Shown here in pieces: positions 55,360 through 64,000 of a DNA stretch of 64,000 nt (its first letter is position 1; each line of letters starts with the position of its first letter). The translations under genes were made by a program, and so were the position numbers. Origin of the DNA: Caenorhabditis elegans (taxonomy: Eukaryota; Nematoda; Chromadorea; Rhabditida; Rhabditidae); NCBI RefSeq assembly GCF_000002985.6, contig NC_003283.11:19345501-19409500 (forward strand), read 5' to 3'. The notes beneath the pieces were generated by a model. It was not told the DNA's origin. It did no database searches and was given only the letters and a program-made list of their open reading frames with translations.

Positions 55360-55510
55360 ATATACATATAGTATATTTGCCATGGTTAGCTCCGCCCCTC
55401 ACCGCACACCGTTATTTAGTATCAGTCTCTTCGATGCGTGCCCTACCGTAACTTGCCCGGTGCTGCGTGATTGTCCCGAGGGAGGCAGATGGCAGTTGGT
55501 TGGCTAGGTC
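55360..55510 (-). promoter_or_regulatory. Duplicated promoter-like block of unit A
   Basis: An alternating TATATA tract (55358-55377) followed by CCATGGTTAGCTCCGCCCC and a GC-richer 100 bp. A similar block lies upstream of gene B (57890-58030) and a truncated one upstream of gene C (59940-59985). Conservation next to each gene supports a regulatory role. Confidence 0.45.
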
Positions 55511-55639
55511 AAAGGTTTGCTTTCGGTTTATCTGAAACTTGCCTGAAAATATGCAGAAAATCTGAAAGTTGTCTGAAACCCCCAATTTTTCCCAAAATGA
55601 TGAATGTTTTAAGAGAATCTGCAAATTAATACTGTATTT

Positions 55640-55870
55640 ATCAGAAAGTAGGCGAACACCAATGGTTGATCATTTTACGTAAATTTTCAAAGCTTGTATC
55701 ACAAACATTTTCTGATAACCTTCTTTCCAGTTTTTCAAAATCCACCTTTGGAACAATAGCAAGTTAAAAAGGAGTTCATCAATCTCTGAGCCTCAAAAAT
55801 ATCCTTCTACTAGTACTGTACTCCATACCCGTAAATGTCTCTTAAAACTTGGAATTGTGTGGAAAAAATA
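55640..55870 (-). pseudogene. srw receptor fragment (unit B)
   Basis: Aligns with the clearer fragment at 58140-58390 over its whole length (TTGTATCACAAACATT, CATTGGAACAATAGCAA against CCTTTGGAACAATAGCAA). Reading frames are broken. It derives from the end of TM3 to TM4 of an srw receptor. Confidence 0.6.
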
Positions 55871-56574
55871 GTCTGAGAAAAAACAAATTCTGATCTATTT
55901 TTTTATTGTTTAAATTTCTCTTCTGCTGGTTGGCTTTTTTGTAGACAAAAAGCCTGAAGATATGCCAAAAAACAGTATAAAATCTTTGCACACGATCCTC
56001 CATTTCTTCATTTTCACTTATTTTCTACATGACGTATTGTTCTAGTGATTATGAAATTATTATTTGAGAGCATTTAATGAGTTTTTTATTGTCCAACAAA
56101 GGAAAAGTTGTTGATTTTCTTCGCACATGTTTTAATAGGTAATAAAATGTAATCGCATGGCACACATAGAAAACATTTCTTATTGAAATGAAATCAACTG
56201 AGAAAGTGTGTATGAAATGAGGAAATGATAACTATCGGAATTGTCGAAATGTTGCGCAACCGTCGAGAAAACAAAGTTGAACCGTTTGTCGTAACACTCG
56301 GACCAGTGACTGACCCCACCTTTTTATTTAAGCTAAATTTATAAAGAACCACTTCGGGGCAAAAGTCGCACAAAATCCTTTCACATGGTCCCACATTTTT
56401 TGATGTAAAAGACCATAACACATTGGTAAATTTAAAAAATTTCGGTTTGTGAAATTACTACTTCACAAAATATGAATGGATTTTTAACGACCACACACCA
56501 CAATGAACCCCAAAATGTTCTTGCTCACAAAGTTCAATCTGAAAAAAGAGAGAAAGTGTCCATAAAAATCAATA

Positions 56575-56700
56575 ATGCAAGCGGGGGCGCCCCACTGCAA
56601 ACGCGAGATTCTCGAGAATTTGTTTTTCGCAATTTTTTTGGTAATAACACAACTTATCATCTTCTGCTATTGCCAAAATCTTTAATAATCATTTATTGAA
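56575..56700 (-). pseudogene. Decayed 3' half of a coiled-coil family gene (unit B)
   Basis: Contains the exon 1 end (GGCAATAGCAGAAGATGA), the intron start as ATAAGTTGTGTTATTACC and the TTCTCGAGAATCTCG exon-2-side sequence. The donor G of GTAAG is mutated, so splicing as in the intact copies is not possible. Confidence 0.6.
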
Positions 56701-56744
56701 AAGGATTGTTTTTAAACATCAATTAGTCGCATTTCGCAAGAGTC

Positions 56745-57050
56745 AAAAATTAAAGAATTAGAAAACTTTGAGAATTAGAAAACTTTGAGAATTAGAAAAC
56801 TTTGAGAATTAGAAAACTTTGAGAATTAGAAAAACTTAAGAATTAAAAAAAAGTAAGAATTAGAAAAATTCTGGAATTAGAAAAATTGAAGAATTAGAAA
56901 AATCGAAGAATTAGAAAAATGAAAGAATTAAAACAATTTTGGAATTAGAAAAATTTTAGAATTAGAAACATTTCGGAATTAGAAAAATTAAGAATTAGAA
57001 ATATTCAAGAGTTATACAAGTTTAAGAATTTAAAAAATTTAGGAATCAGA
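56745..57050 (+). repeat. GAATTAGAAAACTTTGA tandem repeat
   Basis: About seventeen units of 17-18 bp (GAATTAGAAAACTTTGA), the first four perfect and the rest diverging. It lies downstream of gene B and is not present in units A or C except for one or two diverged units. Confidence 0.9.
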
Positions 57051-57118
57051 AAAGAATTATAAAATGATCTTCATAAGGTTTTTAAGTTGTTAAGAGTCAC
57101 GTTTTGACGGCAGGTTGT

Positions 57119-57449
57119 TCATGGAGAGCGAGCGGCGGCCAAATCTGGAATTAGTTATTCGCAGATTTATTTGGTAATAATAAAACTTACCATATTCTAC
57201 GAGTGCCACAATTCTTTCAAGTTTAGATTTTTCACGCTGAAGAGCCGCAGTACTTGACGCGTAACTGTTCACCGTAGCTTCATTAAAACTGCTTTCTGCC
57301 GTGGTACGGGCCGGTCTGGAGCAACTTGCTTGCGAAAGCATGCTGAAAGAAATTTCATCTTCAAGCTCTTCGATTCGCATCCTAATCCAATCTCTTGCTG
57401 CTTCCAAATTGGCAAAATTACGAACCATGCCGTCTGGTGTGAGTTTCAT
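57119..57449 (-). CDS. Small coiled-coil protein B, 94 residues
   Basis: Exon 1 is 57191-57449, exon 2 is 57119-57144, again with a 46-nt phase-1 intron; 285 nt close on TGA. The acceptor TTTTCAG lies 6 nt before the ATG. It keeps the hairpin plan: helix 1 LEAARDWIRMRIEELEDEIS, linker ASCSRPARTTAESSFNEATV, helix 2 STAALQREKSKLERIVALVE, tail DLAAARSP. It is the most diverged member, with two extra turns in helix 1, yet the CSRP motif, the intron position and the short last exon are conserved, which supports a maintained gene. Function unknown. Confidence 0.7.
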
Positions 57450-58139
57450 TATTTTCTGAAAAAAAAACCGAATTATCTGCACAAATGACAAAATTTTAAG
57501 AAAAGTCACGGTTAAGCTAATCACAATTGAAAAATTGGAAAAATGGTGATTGATGCAAGTTTTGGAAAAAACATTTAAATTTAATTTTGTTTATTTCTAT
57601 TTTAAATCAAAACTTCAACTTTTTAGGGGTTTCCGGAACTGATTGAACATGAAAATGGTGTCGGAATTTATGTATTTTCTTACAGCGAAAATTCAACTTC
57701 CCAGGCGTTTCTAGAACTGAGCTTACTTGGAAAAAAATAATTCTAAAGTTTCAAAGGCATTCAAAAAATAACAATGTCACCTCAGAAATAGAAAAGAAAA
57801 TAGGAATGTTGGGTAAAAAACGAAGAAATAAACAAAAAGATTAAATAAAAGTACCTTAAAGTGGTATACTGAATGTAATGAAATATATCTTGTATGCATG
57901 TATGTATATACAATGCTCCGCCCCCAACCGTTACTTGTTATCAGTCCCTTCAATGTATGCCGTAACTTACCCGCCCCGGCACGCCCGCTGCACTGTAAGT
58001 GTCAGGGAGGCAAGGTAGTTGGTCGGCAAGGTAAAAGGGTACCACCGCTTCCGGTTTGTCTGAAAATATGAAGAGATCGGAAAATTCACTGAAATTGCAC
58101 ATTTTTTCCCAATATGATAAAATTATTCAAAGAATATAA

Positions 58140-58395
58140 AAAGCAATACTGTATTCCTCTGAAAGTAGGCGGACACCAATGATTGCTGGTTCTACGTAAA
58201 TCTTCAAAACTTGTATCACAAACATTATGTGGTAAACTACTTTCCAACTTTCTAAAATCCAGCATTGGAACAATAGCAAATTATAAAAGAGTGAAGGAAT
58301 CAATTTAATAATCAAGTTCCAGCAACCTCTTGGACTCAGAAACGTTTTCCTACTGTTACTGTACTTCATAACCGTAAATATCGCTTCAAACTTAA
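58140..58395 (-). pseudogene. srw receptor fragment (unit C)
   Basis: The minus-strand frame VMKYSNSRKTFLSPRGCW aligns with LVMKYGTIRKTFLSLIDCW of the 51.7-kb pseudogene (end of TM3 and second intracellular loop) and continues into a hydrophobic TM4-like stretch. A stop follows SEEYSIAFYIL, which may echo the TM7 SSEYRLVFW motif after an internal deletion. Only a fragment is present. Confidence 0.65.
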
Positions 58396-59179
58396 GGAAA
58401 TTGAATTGAAAGAATAGGCTGAAAACATTCTGATCTACGTTTTCTTAGTTTAAATTTCTCTTCTGATAGTTAGCCTTTATGTAGACAAAAAACCTTACCA
58501 TATCAAAAAACTGTATTAAATCTTTGCACACGATCCTCCATTTTTTCATTTTTACTTATTTTCTACATGACGCGTTGCTTAATATACATAGGTTTATTAT
58601 GAAATTATTATTGGAGAGAGTTATAAGAGTTTCTTAAATTGACCAACGTAGTATTGTTGAATTCTTTCGCACATATTTTAATGGGTAATAAAATGCAATC
58701 GCATGGCACACATTGGAAACATTGCCTATTAGAATGACATCAACGGAGGAAGTGTGTAAAAAATGAGGAAATGATAACCGTCGGAATTTTCGAAAAGTTA
58801 AAGTTGTGCAACAGTCGAGAAAACAAAGTTGAACCGTTGGTCGTTACACTCGGACCAGCGACTGCTCACACCTTTTTACTTAAGTTAAATTTATAAAGAA
58901 CCACGTCGGGGGAAAAGTCGCACAAAATCCTTACACATGGTCCCACATTTTTATGGTGTAAAAGACCTGTTCGAACTGCAACATGACGCGTACTCAAATT
59001 AGAACCAAAAAAAATTACTGCAAACACATTGGTAAATTGAAATAATTTCGGTTTTTGAAATTACTACTTCAAAAAGTATGAATGGGTTTTGAACACACAC
59101 CATAATGAACCCTAAAATTTTCTTGCTCACAAAGTTCTGAAAAATCTGAAAAAAAAGAGAAAGTGTCCATAAAAATCAA

Positions 59180-59300
59180 TAATGCAAGCGGGGAACAAGA
59201 GATTCTTCAAAATTTGATCCTCGCAATTTTTTTTGGTTATAATAAAACTTATCATCCTCTGTTATTGCCAAAAATCCTTGAAAAACATTTATTGAATTGA
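59180..59300 (-). pseudogene. Decayed 3' half of a coiled-coil family gene (unit C)
   Basis: The frame FQGFLAITEDDKFYYNQKKL parallels the unspliced exon-intron border of the intact copies (FLKNAEDSKFYYYQKNL). The donor GT has become AT (GAGGATGATAAG), so the intron cannot be removed. A relic that shows each unit once held two gene copies. Confidence 0.65.
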
Positions 59301-59498
59301 CATCAATTAGGCGCATCCCGCAGGAGACTTGCCTAAAGGAAGAAAAGTAAATAAAATGAGAAAGGTTAAACGATGTAAGTACCGGATGATCTAGATTCCA
59401 AAAAGTCATTGCAACAAAAATTTAAAAGTAACATAAGTTGAGATATCAAGAGAAAAGTTTAAGAGTTGTTAAGAGTACACATTTCGACGGCAGATTGT

Positions 59499-59811
59499 TT
59501 ATGAAGAGAGAACGGTGGCCAAAGCTGAAATTTGTTCTTCGCAGATTTTTTCGGTAATAATAAAACTTACTTTCCTCTGCATTTTTCAAAAATGTTTCCA
59601 CCCTAGATTTTCTACGTTGAAGAGTCGCAAGGTTTGCCGCACAATAGTTCACCACGTCTTCATTTGCAGCGCGTTCTTCCGGGGTAAGGGTCGGTCTGGA
59701 GTAATGTTCTTGCATACCCATGATCAATGCAATTTCTTCTTCGAGCTTTTCGAGCAAACCTCTTGAAAAGGCAAAATCAAGATCTATGTCGTCAAAAATG
59801 AATGTCAGCAT
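59499..59811 (-). CDS. Small coiled-coil protein C, 88 residues
   Basis: Exon 1 is 59571-59811, exon 2 is 59499-59524, intron 46 nt, phase 1; 267 nt close on TAA. TTTTCAG lies 13 nt before the ATG. Helix 1 LLEKLEEEIALIMGMQEHYS and helix 2 LATLQRRKSRVETFLKNAEE are nearly the same as in A, and the tail is TLATVLSS. The N terminus is short and acidic (MLTFIFDDIDLDFAFSRG). Cys of the CSRP motif is Tyr here. Substitutions against A are spread through the frame without stops, which fits two maintained genes rather than decay. Confidence 0.7.
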
Positions 59812-60364
59812 TGCAGTTTTCTTTCTGAAAAGACGAATCATCTGCACAAATAATACAAATTTTTAAAAACGCCACCGGGAAACTAATGAAGGTTAAAGGA
59901 AAAAAAATGACACATTGAATCTAATAAAATATCTCTTAAATTATATATATAGTATACATATATACCATGGTTAGCTCCGCGAATTCCATCGAATTCCATT
60001 TTGAGTTACCGCCCAAAATGGTCAAGAATCCGATGGAGCGCGTTTGAGAAAATTATGCGATCGATCTTTCGATAATAACTGTTTCCTTTTTCGTTACTAC
60101 AAATTGTGGACATGTATCATTTCAAACAAATTTTGAGAGGAAAGAAGAAAGAATGAGTGAGAAATAGTGAAAGAGACACCCTCTAGTGCTGTAACGCTAA
60201 GTGCTGATAACGTGATTGAGAGACAAGTGTGTAACAACTATACAAAAACTATTCTGCAATTCTCGTCTCAATTCTGTATTTCTTACCAACGTCTGCAACG
60301 ATGATGTTGGGTGTTAGTTCCTCAACTTTTTTTCCGCAAATCATACACAATTCCATACTTTCAG

Positions 60365-60893
60365 CATGAGCATGAGCAGATCGTTTACGACTTTGATGTA
60401 CTCTTGACGAAAGCAAAAAAAATGTCGGAACAGGATCCTCCCGATATAGTGATTTTCTCCAACCTCATTTGGGGCGCAGCTGTTGTATGCTTGAGAAAGT
60501 TCTTTCTCGACAGATTAAAACTCGAGATTTCGGGCCAAAATGCACAAGAAATACTCATGGAAATTGTTGTCGACTCTTTTACAGACGACACTGGTGGACA
60601 TCTACACAGAGCCTGGACATTTGCAAATCAGTAAGACAAGATTTTTTTCCACATTATTCCTGTAATACTCAGAATTCAGTTGTCGTAAAAGTGCATATAC
60701 TCTGGGATATATAAATCAACTGCTAAGAAATGAAATTCTACAATCGGTGGCGAACATGGAGGCGTACATGAATGCAGCCGACAGTGAAAAAATTAAAGAG
60801 AAAATATCAACTTCTGGATTACAAATAACATATTCTAAAAATATTGTGAAAATTGGGAATTATCAATTTTCATTCAATAAAGTAGCGCATTGA
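60365..60893 (+). pseudogene. Inverted partial copy of the 62.2-64 kb gene (two C-terminal exons)
   Basis: Exon-like segments are 60365-60630 and 60680-60893, joined by a 49-nt intron using the AATTCAG acceptor, and they close on TGA. They match the last two exons of the minus-strand gene at 62239-62781. The preceding exons are not found upstream. An in-frame ATG at 60422 (MSEQDPPD) would give a 140-residue protein, so a short functional derivative is possible. The first exon is almost identical to its counterpart, the second is strongly diverged (CRKSAYTLGYINQLLRNEIL against CRKKAYAMSHSNLLLRNYIL). No recognised domain in this part. Called pseudogene because the N-terminal two thirds are absent. 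Confidence 0.6.
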
Positions 60894-60931
60894 CATTTGT
60901 TTTGTTTTTTTTTTGCTTGTTCAGAACTAAT

Positions 60932-61540
60932 TACCGTATTTCCTCTATTAGTCTTGCAGCCTCTATTAGTTTTGCATGCAAGACTAATAGGGTTATTCAA
61001 GTAGTGTGAAATTAAAAAGTGTATTTCAATACACATTTTGCCTTATTCAAGTAACTTCAAAAACATGTATTTCAATACAGTTTGTGACGTAATTTCGCGA
61101 CATTTCTCGACATTATGCGACAACCAGAAAGCGGACAATTGAATGAAAACCACAGAGAAAGGCTTTCCCGCAGGGTGAAAATCCACACAATTTTCCGTCG
61201 CAGGAGAATAATTCTGATAAAACCACTGTGGAAAAATGTCGAGAAATGTCGCGAAATTACGTCACAAACTGTATTGAAATACATGTTTTTGAAGTTACTT
61301 GAATAAGGGAAAAAGTGTATTGAAATACACTTTTTAATTTTACGACACTACTTGAATAACTCCATAATAGAGGGAATACGGTAATAGTCTTGCGCCCGTA
61401 TTCTTGCCAGACCAGCAGTATTTTGTGAAAACTTCAAATATTTTGTCATTTTTTAACTAAATTATATTGTAAAGTGTTCAAATAATTGATAAAACAATAG
61501 AAAAGTATTATTTTGCTCGATTTTTAGAGGAAATACGGTA
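60932..61540. mobile_element. MITE with TACCGTATTTCCTCTA TIRs, carrying a nested foldback
   Basis: TACCGTATTTCCTCTA at 60932-60947 has its exact reverse complement at 61525-61540. TA at both ends fits a TA target site. It contains CTATTAGTCTTGC phrases related to the element at 640-1112 and an internal copy of the end (AGAGGGAATACGGTA, to 61383). The nested foldback interrupts it at 60992-61360. Confidence 0.8.
60992..61360. mobile_element. Nested palindromic foldback element
   Basis: GTTATTCAAGTAGTGT and its complement form the ends; further inverted pairs (AAAAAGTGTATTTCAATACA, CATGTATTTCAATACAG, GTGACGTAATTTCGCGACAT) make arms of about 130 bp around an 80-bp centre. It disrupts the outer MITE, so it is younger. 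Short frames in it are symmetric artefacts. Confidence 0.85.
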
Positions 61541-62235
61541 ATTGCATTAGAATAGCAAAGACATTAACAAAATGCTCCAAATGGACTGGATTCCAACTGT
61601 AATGACTGATTAAAGGATGACCAAGGCTGAGCGACACGTGAAGAAAGTCGGCTCGGTGCGCGCCGAGAGCCGATTTCAATTTAATTTTCGGCTCTCAGCG
61701 TGTGATCCGCAGCATTTATTTTTGGGTATCGGTATTGGCAGAACCTTTCTGATGATGAAAGAAAAGTTTCAAATCCAATAATACTGCAGTATAAAAGTGA
61801 TGTACAACGATATCAAATGAGATAAACTACCAGATGCACAATAAAGGATGATAAAGCTGAAAAAGTCAACTTCCGACCGCTGCGACACGGAAGAGTGACC
61901 GAAATTCGAGGTTTCAGCTATAATCAGTGTACTTTTTTGAAAACTTTGAACCTGCGAAATTCGTTCATTTGAGCAACTTTCAAGTCTCTTCGTCGTAGAA
62001 TGAAATATTTGCGTTGAAGTTATTTCGCCAACGAGGTAGTAAAATGAATTATTTGTTCATTACAAGAAACCTGAAATGCAAATGCAATAATAATACAATC
62101 CTCAAGAATTCTTCATATCTTATTGATGGTATTATAATAGCTAGGAGGTCTAACAATACTTGTTTTGCCACTTGTTTTGAAAATGCTTATCAAATGCTCA
62201 AAAACTGTAACAATACAAGGAACATGAAACATTTA
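61540..62235. other. Gene-free spacer with a small hairpin
   Basis: GAGAGCCGA and TCGGCTCTC at about 61667-61700 form a hairpin, next to CTCGGTGCGCGCCGAG. A 95-codon plus frame at 62014 overlaps the 3' side of the minus gene and has no support. Nothing else recognised. Confidence 0.35.
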
Positions 62236-62238
62236 TTA

Positions 62239-64000
62239 TCAACACGTTACTTTGTTGTACAAAAATTTATCTTTCCCGATTGTCACAAAATAATTTTTTG
62301 ACAACTTCAATATTTGTAAATCAGAAGCTTCCAACTGTTTCCAAATTTTTTCGATGTCGGCTTTATTGATGCATTCTTCCATGCTCTTCACCGATTCTAG
62401 AATGTAATTTCTCAGCAGCAGGTTTGAATGGCTCATAGCGTATGCTTTCTTGCGACAACTGAATTTTTAGTGTATCAGGAATCATGGAAACAATAAATTG
62501 TCTTACAGTTTTGCAAATGTCCAGGCTCTGAGTAGACGTCCACCAGTGTCGTCTGTAAAAGAGTCGACAACAATTTCCATGAGTATTTCTTGTGCATTTT
62601 GGCCCGAAATCTCGAGTTTTAATCTGTCGAGAAAGAACTTTCTCAAGCATACAACAGCTGCGCCCCAAATGAGGTAGGAGAAAATCACTATATCGGGAGG
62701 ATCCTGTTCCGACATTTTTTTTGCTTTCGTCAAGAGTACATCAAAGTCGTAGATGATATACGAAGGTGTATACGTAGGTAGCTGAAAGTATGGTTTTTTT
62801 AATACTTTTTGAAGGCACTTGTTTATGCTGGAAATGTGTAACCATTAAAAATGAAGTGCACCCATGATAAAAAGTAATTGACGACTTTGGAAGTCGTCAA
62901 TTTATAGAAAAAAAGTCTTCCAGTCTTATGTTCTAATTATGTTTAAAACTATCAGCTACCACAGGATTGGTTTTCAATAATTTCCCCACAGACGGAACTA
63001 TTTTAAAATCAAGATTGAATCTAATTTTTGAGAAAAATTGGTGAACATTTTGTAAAAACAACTTGACAAGTATTTGAGATTACCAATTTTCTACATAACT
63101 ATGACCCAACTCACAGTAACTCACAATCAGACTCATTTTCACACTTACTTACCAAGTCCTGCAATAACTTCTTTTCGATAAGTACATTGCGAATTAAATC
63201 AATATGAGCATTCTCGGTCAAGTCAATCGATTTTTTCCACCTATCAACAATATCATCCATCTCATCTCGTGTGATGAAAAATGAATCGTGTTTACACGCA
63301 GTATGATTCCAGTTTACATCAACCCATAAACGAATTATCAAAGCGGCTGCTGATCCATCAAGACCAAGACACATCATCTCATACATTTCCTCTAAACTCT
63401 CATCTTCTTTGAGCCAAATTTCGAAATTTTTATAAAAGAACTCTTTGGTGTAACTGACAATTGATTCCCACATATCATTGGAAAATTGACAACAATCATT
63501 AGCTTTTGATGCTTTTATTGCACTAGTCATGAGGGTAAAATAATATTTTGCTGCAAACAGTTTTTTAATTTAAAAAAAATACTAGAGGAATTGATCTTCT
63601 GTTTATTTTTAAAAAAAGCTTACTAGTACTTAACAAGTGCAATTTTTGCTCAATGTTATTCACGACTACATCTTCTCCAATTTTGTCATTGTTCCCCTTC
63701 AAGAAATGAGCTGAGAAACGGTGTGTGTTTTCTTCAGTCAGACACCAACGGTGCATCACGGATAGTTGAAGAAGTTTTTGATAATGCTGGTTGCATTTTG
63801 CATTGGCAAGAGAAAATCCATAGAAAATAATTCGTTCCCATTGAATGTACTTTTTATAACTTTTTTCAAACCTGTCATAGGTAGTAATAACGACTACATG
63901 ACTATTATTTGACTTTTTGGTTTCATTTCCATAGTAGTTGATTGCAAGATAATCTTCTTTCAAAAGACTTTCAAGAAGTTCCTTCCAAGGTTTTATTACA
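62239..64000 (-). CDS. Degenerate SNF2-like protein, C-terminal 422 residues visible
   Basis: Exons, 5' to 3': from beyond 64000 to 63624, 63153-63550, 62507-62781, 62239-62458; all junctions are GT-AG and the frame holds to TGA. The first visible exon has the order of motifs of the SNF2/Rad5-HLTF ATPase lobe: KPWKELLESLL, INYYGN, VVVITTYDRF, WERIIFYGFSLANAK and HRWCLTEEN. In active members these would be a WxxE segment, YHG, VVxTTY, the Walker B DEGH and LTGTP; here DEGH reads YGFS and LTGTP reads LTEEN. ATP hydrolysis is therefore unlikely. The rest (133, 91 and 73 residues) is helical and charged, with no second helicase lobe or RING recognised. It may be a nuclear scaffold or an adapted pseudoenzyme; a decaying gene is the alternative. 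The family call rests on five short motifs. Confidence 0.65.

Larger units (their letters stand above)
53780..60000. repeat. Three tandem 2.2-2.4-kb segmental duplications
   Basis: Units A (about 53780-55500), B (55640-58030) and C (58140-60000) share, in the same order: a TTTGCACACGATC block, a TGGCACACATAGAAAACATT block, a GTCGTAACACTCGGACCAG block, a decayed 3' half-gene, an intact small coiled-coil gene and a TATATA/CTCCGCCC promoter block. Stop codons of the small genes are 2240 and 2380 bp apart. Minus-strand frames of 75-98 codons over the CGGACCAG block persist in A and B but are broken in C and have no family or splice support, so I do not call them genes. Confidence 0.85.

Noticed and set aside
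60301-60364. ATG at 60301-60304 as the start of the plus-strand copy
   Set aside because: Its frame reaches a stop (TGA) at the border of the following exon-like segment and is not joined to it by any splice site seen.
61072-61306. Complementary 70- and 63-codon frames
   Set aside because: They mirror each other across the palindrome of the nested foldback element.

Overview
The window looks like a Caenorhabditis chromosome, most probably C. elegans. The evidence is AT-rich DNA, introns with GTAAG/GTGAG donors and TTTTCAG acceptors, acceptor sites a few bases upstream of start codons (typical of spliced-leader trans-splicing), degenerate TTAGGC telomere-type repeats inside introns, short TA-flanked MITEs, and nematode-specific gene families (srw-type chemoreceptors, secreted cysteine-rich proteins). 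It has the character of a repeat-rich chromosome arm. No database could be searched, so species and gene names are not asserted.

Layout. 14-3987 (-): 5' part of a gene for a repetitive, beta-rich protein that runs off the left edge. 3988-25000: about 21 kb without a convincing gene. It holds tRNA-like elements in ~300-bp tandem clusters, a 2.2-kb composite element with terminal inverted repeats and a 600-bp palindrome, a GGGGTACTGTA minisatellite with a nested palindromic MITE, a 3-kb array of ~30-bp units followed by a 1.6-kb array of the same family in opposite orientation, and a few non-repetitive islands, one with five clustered GATA sites. 25099-25831 (+): a two-exon gene for a 63-residue secreted peptide. 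26161-30692 (+): a ten-exon gene for a secreted protein of 502 residues. 31950-35480 (+): an arylacetamide-deacetylase-like alpha/beta hydrolase of 424 residues. 35768-39260 (+): an srw-type GPCR of 369 residues. 39552-44620 (-): a nine-exon MFS transporter of the SLC46 type, 475 residues, converging on the GPCR. 44700-49500: repeats and a few unique islands. 49555-50978 (+): a secreted Cys-rich protein of 334 residues. 51698-53482 (-): an srw pseudogene, paralogue of the GPCR at 35768. 53780-60000: a segment triplicated in tandem, each unit carrying an intact ~90-residue coiled-coil gene with an identical 46-nt intron, a decayed second copy and, in two units, srw fragments. 60365-60893 (+) and 62239-64000 (-): two inverted relatives of a degenerate SNF2-like gene that share one nearly identical exon.

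The genes do not form a pathway; they are ordinary nematode arm genes (detoxifying hydrolase, transporter, chemoreceptor, secreted proteins). The most unusual features are small-protein and repeat architecture: the tandem coiled-coil family, the exon-limited near-identity at 60.5/62.6 kb, introns packed with head-to-head arrays able to form long double-stranded RNA, and oppositely oriented repeats in consecutive introns. Exon borders were chosen by splice consensus and by keeping the reading frame; every complete multi-exon model given closes exactly in frame.
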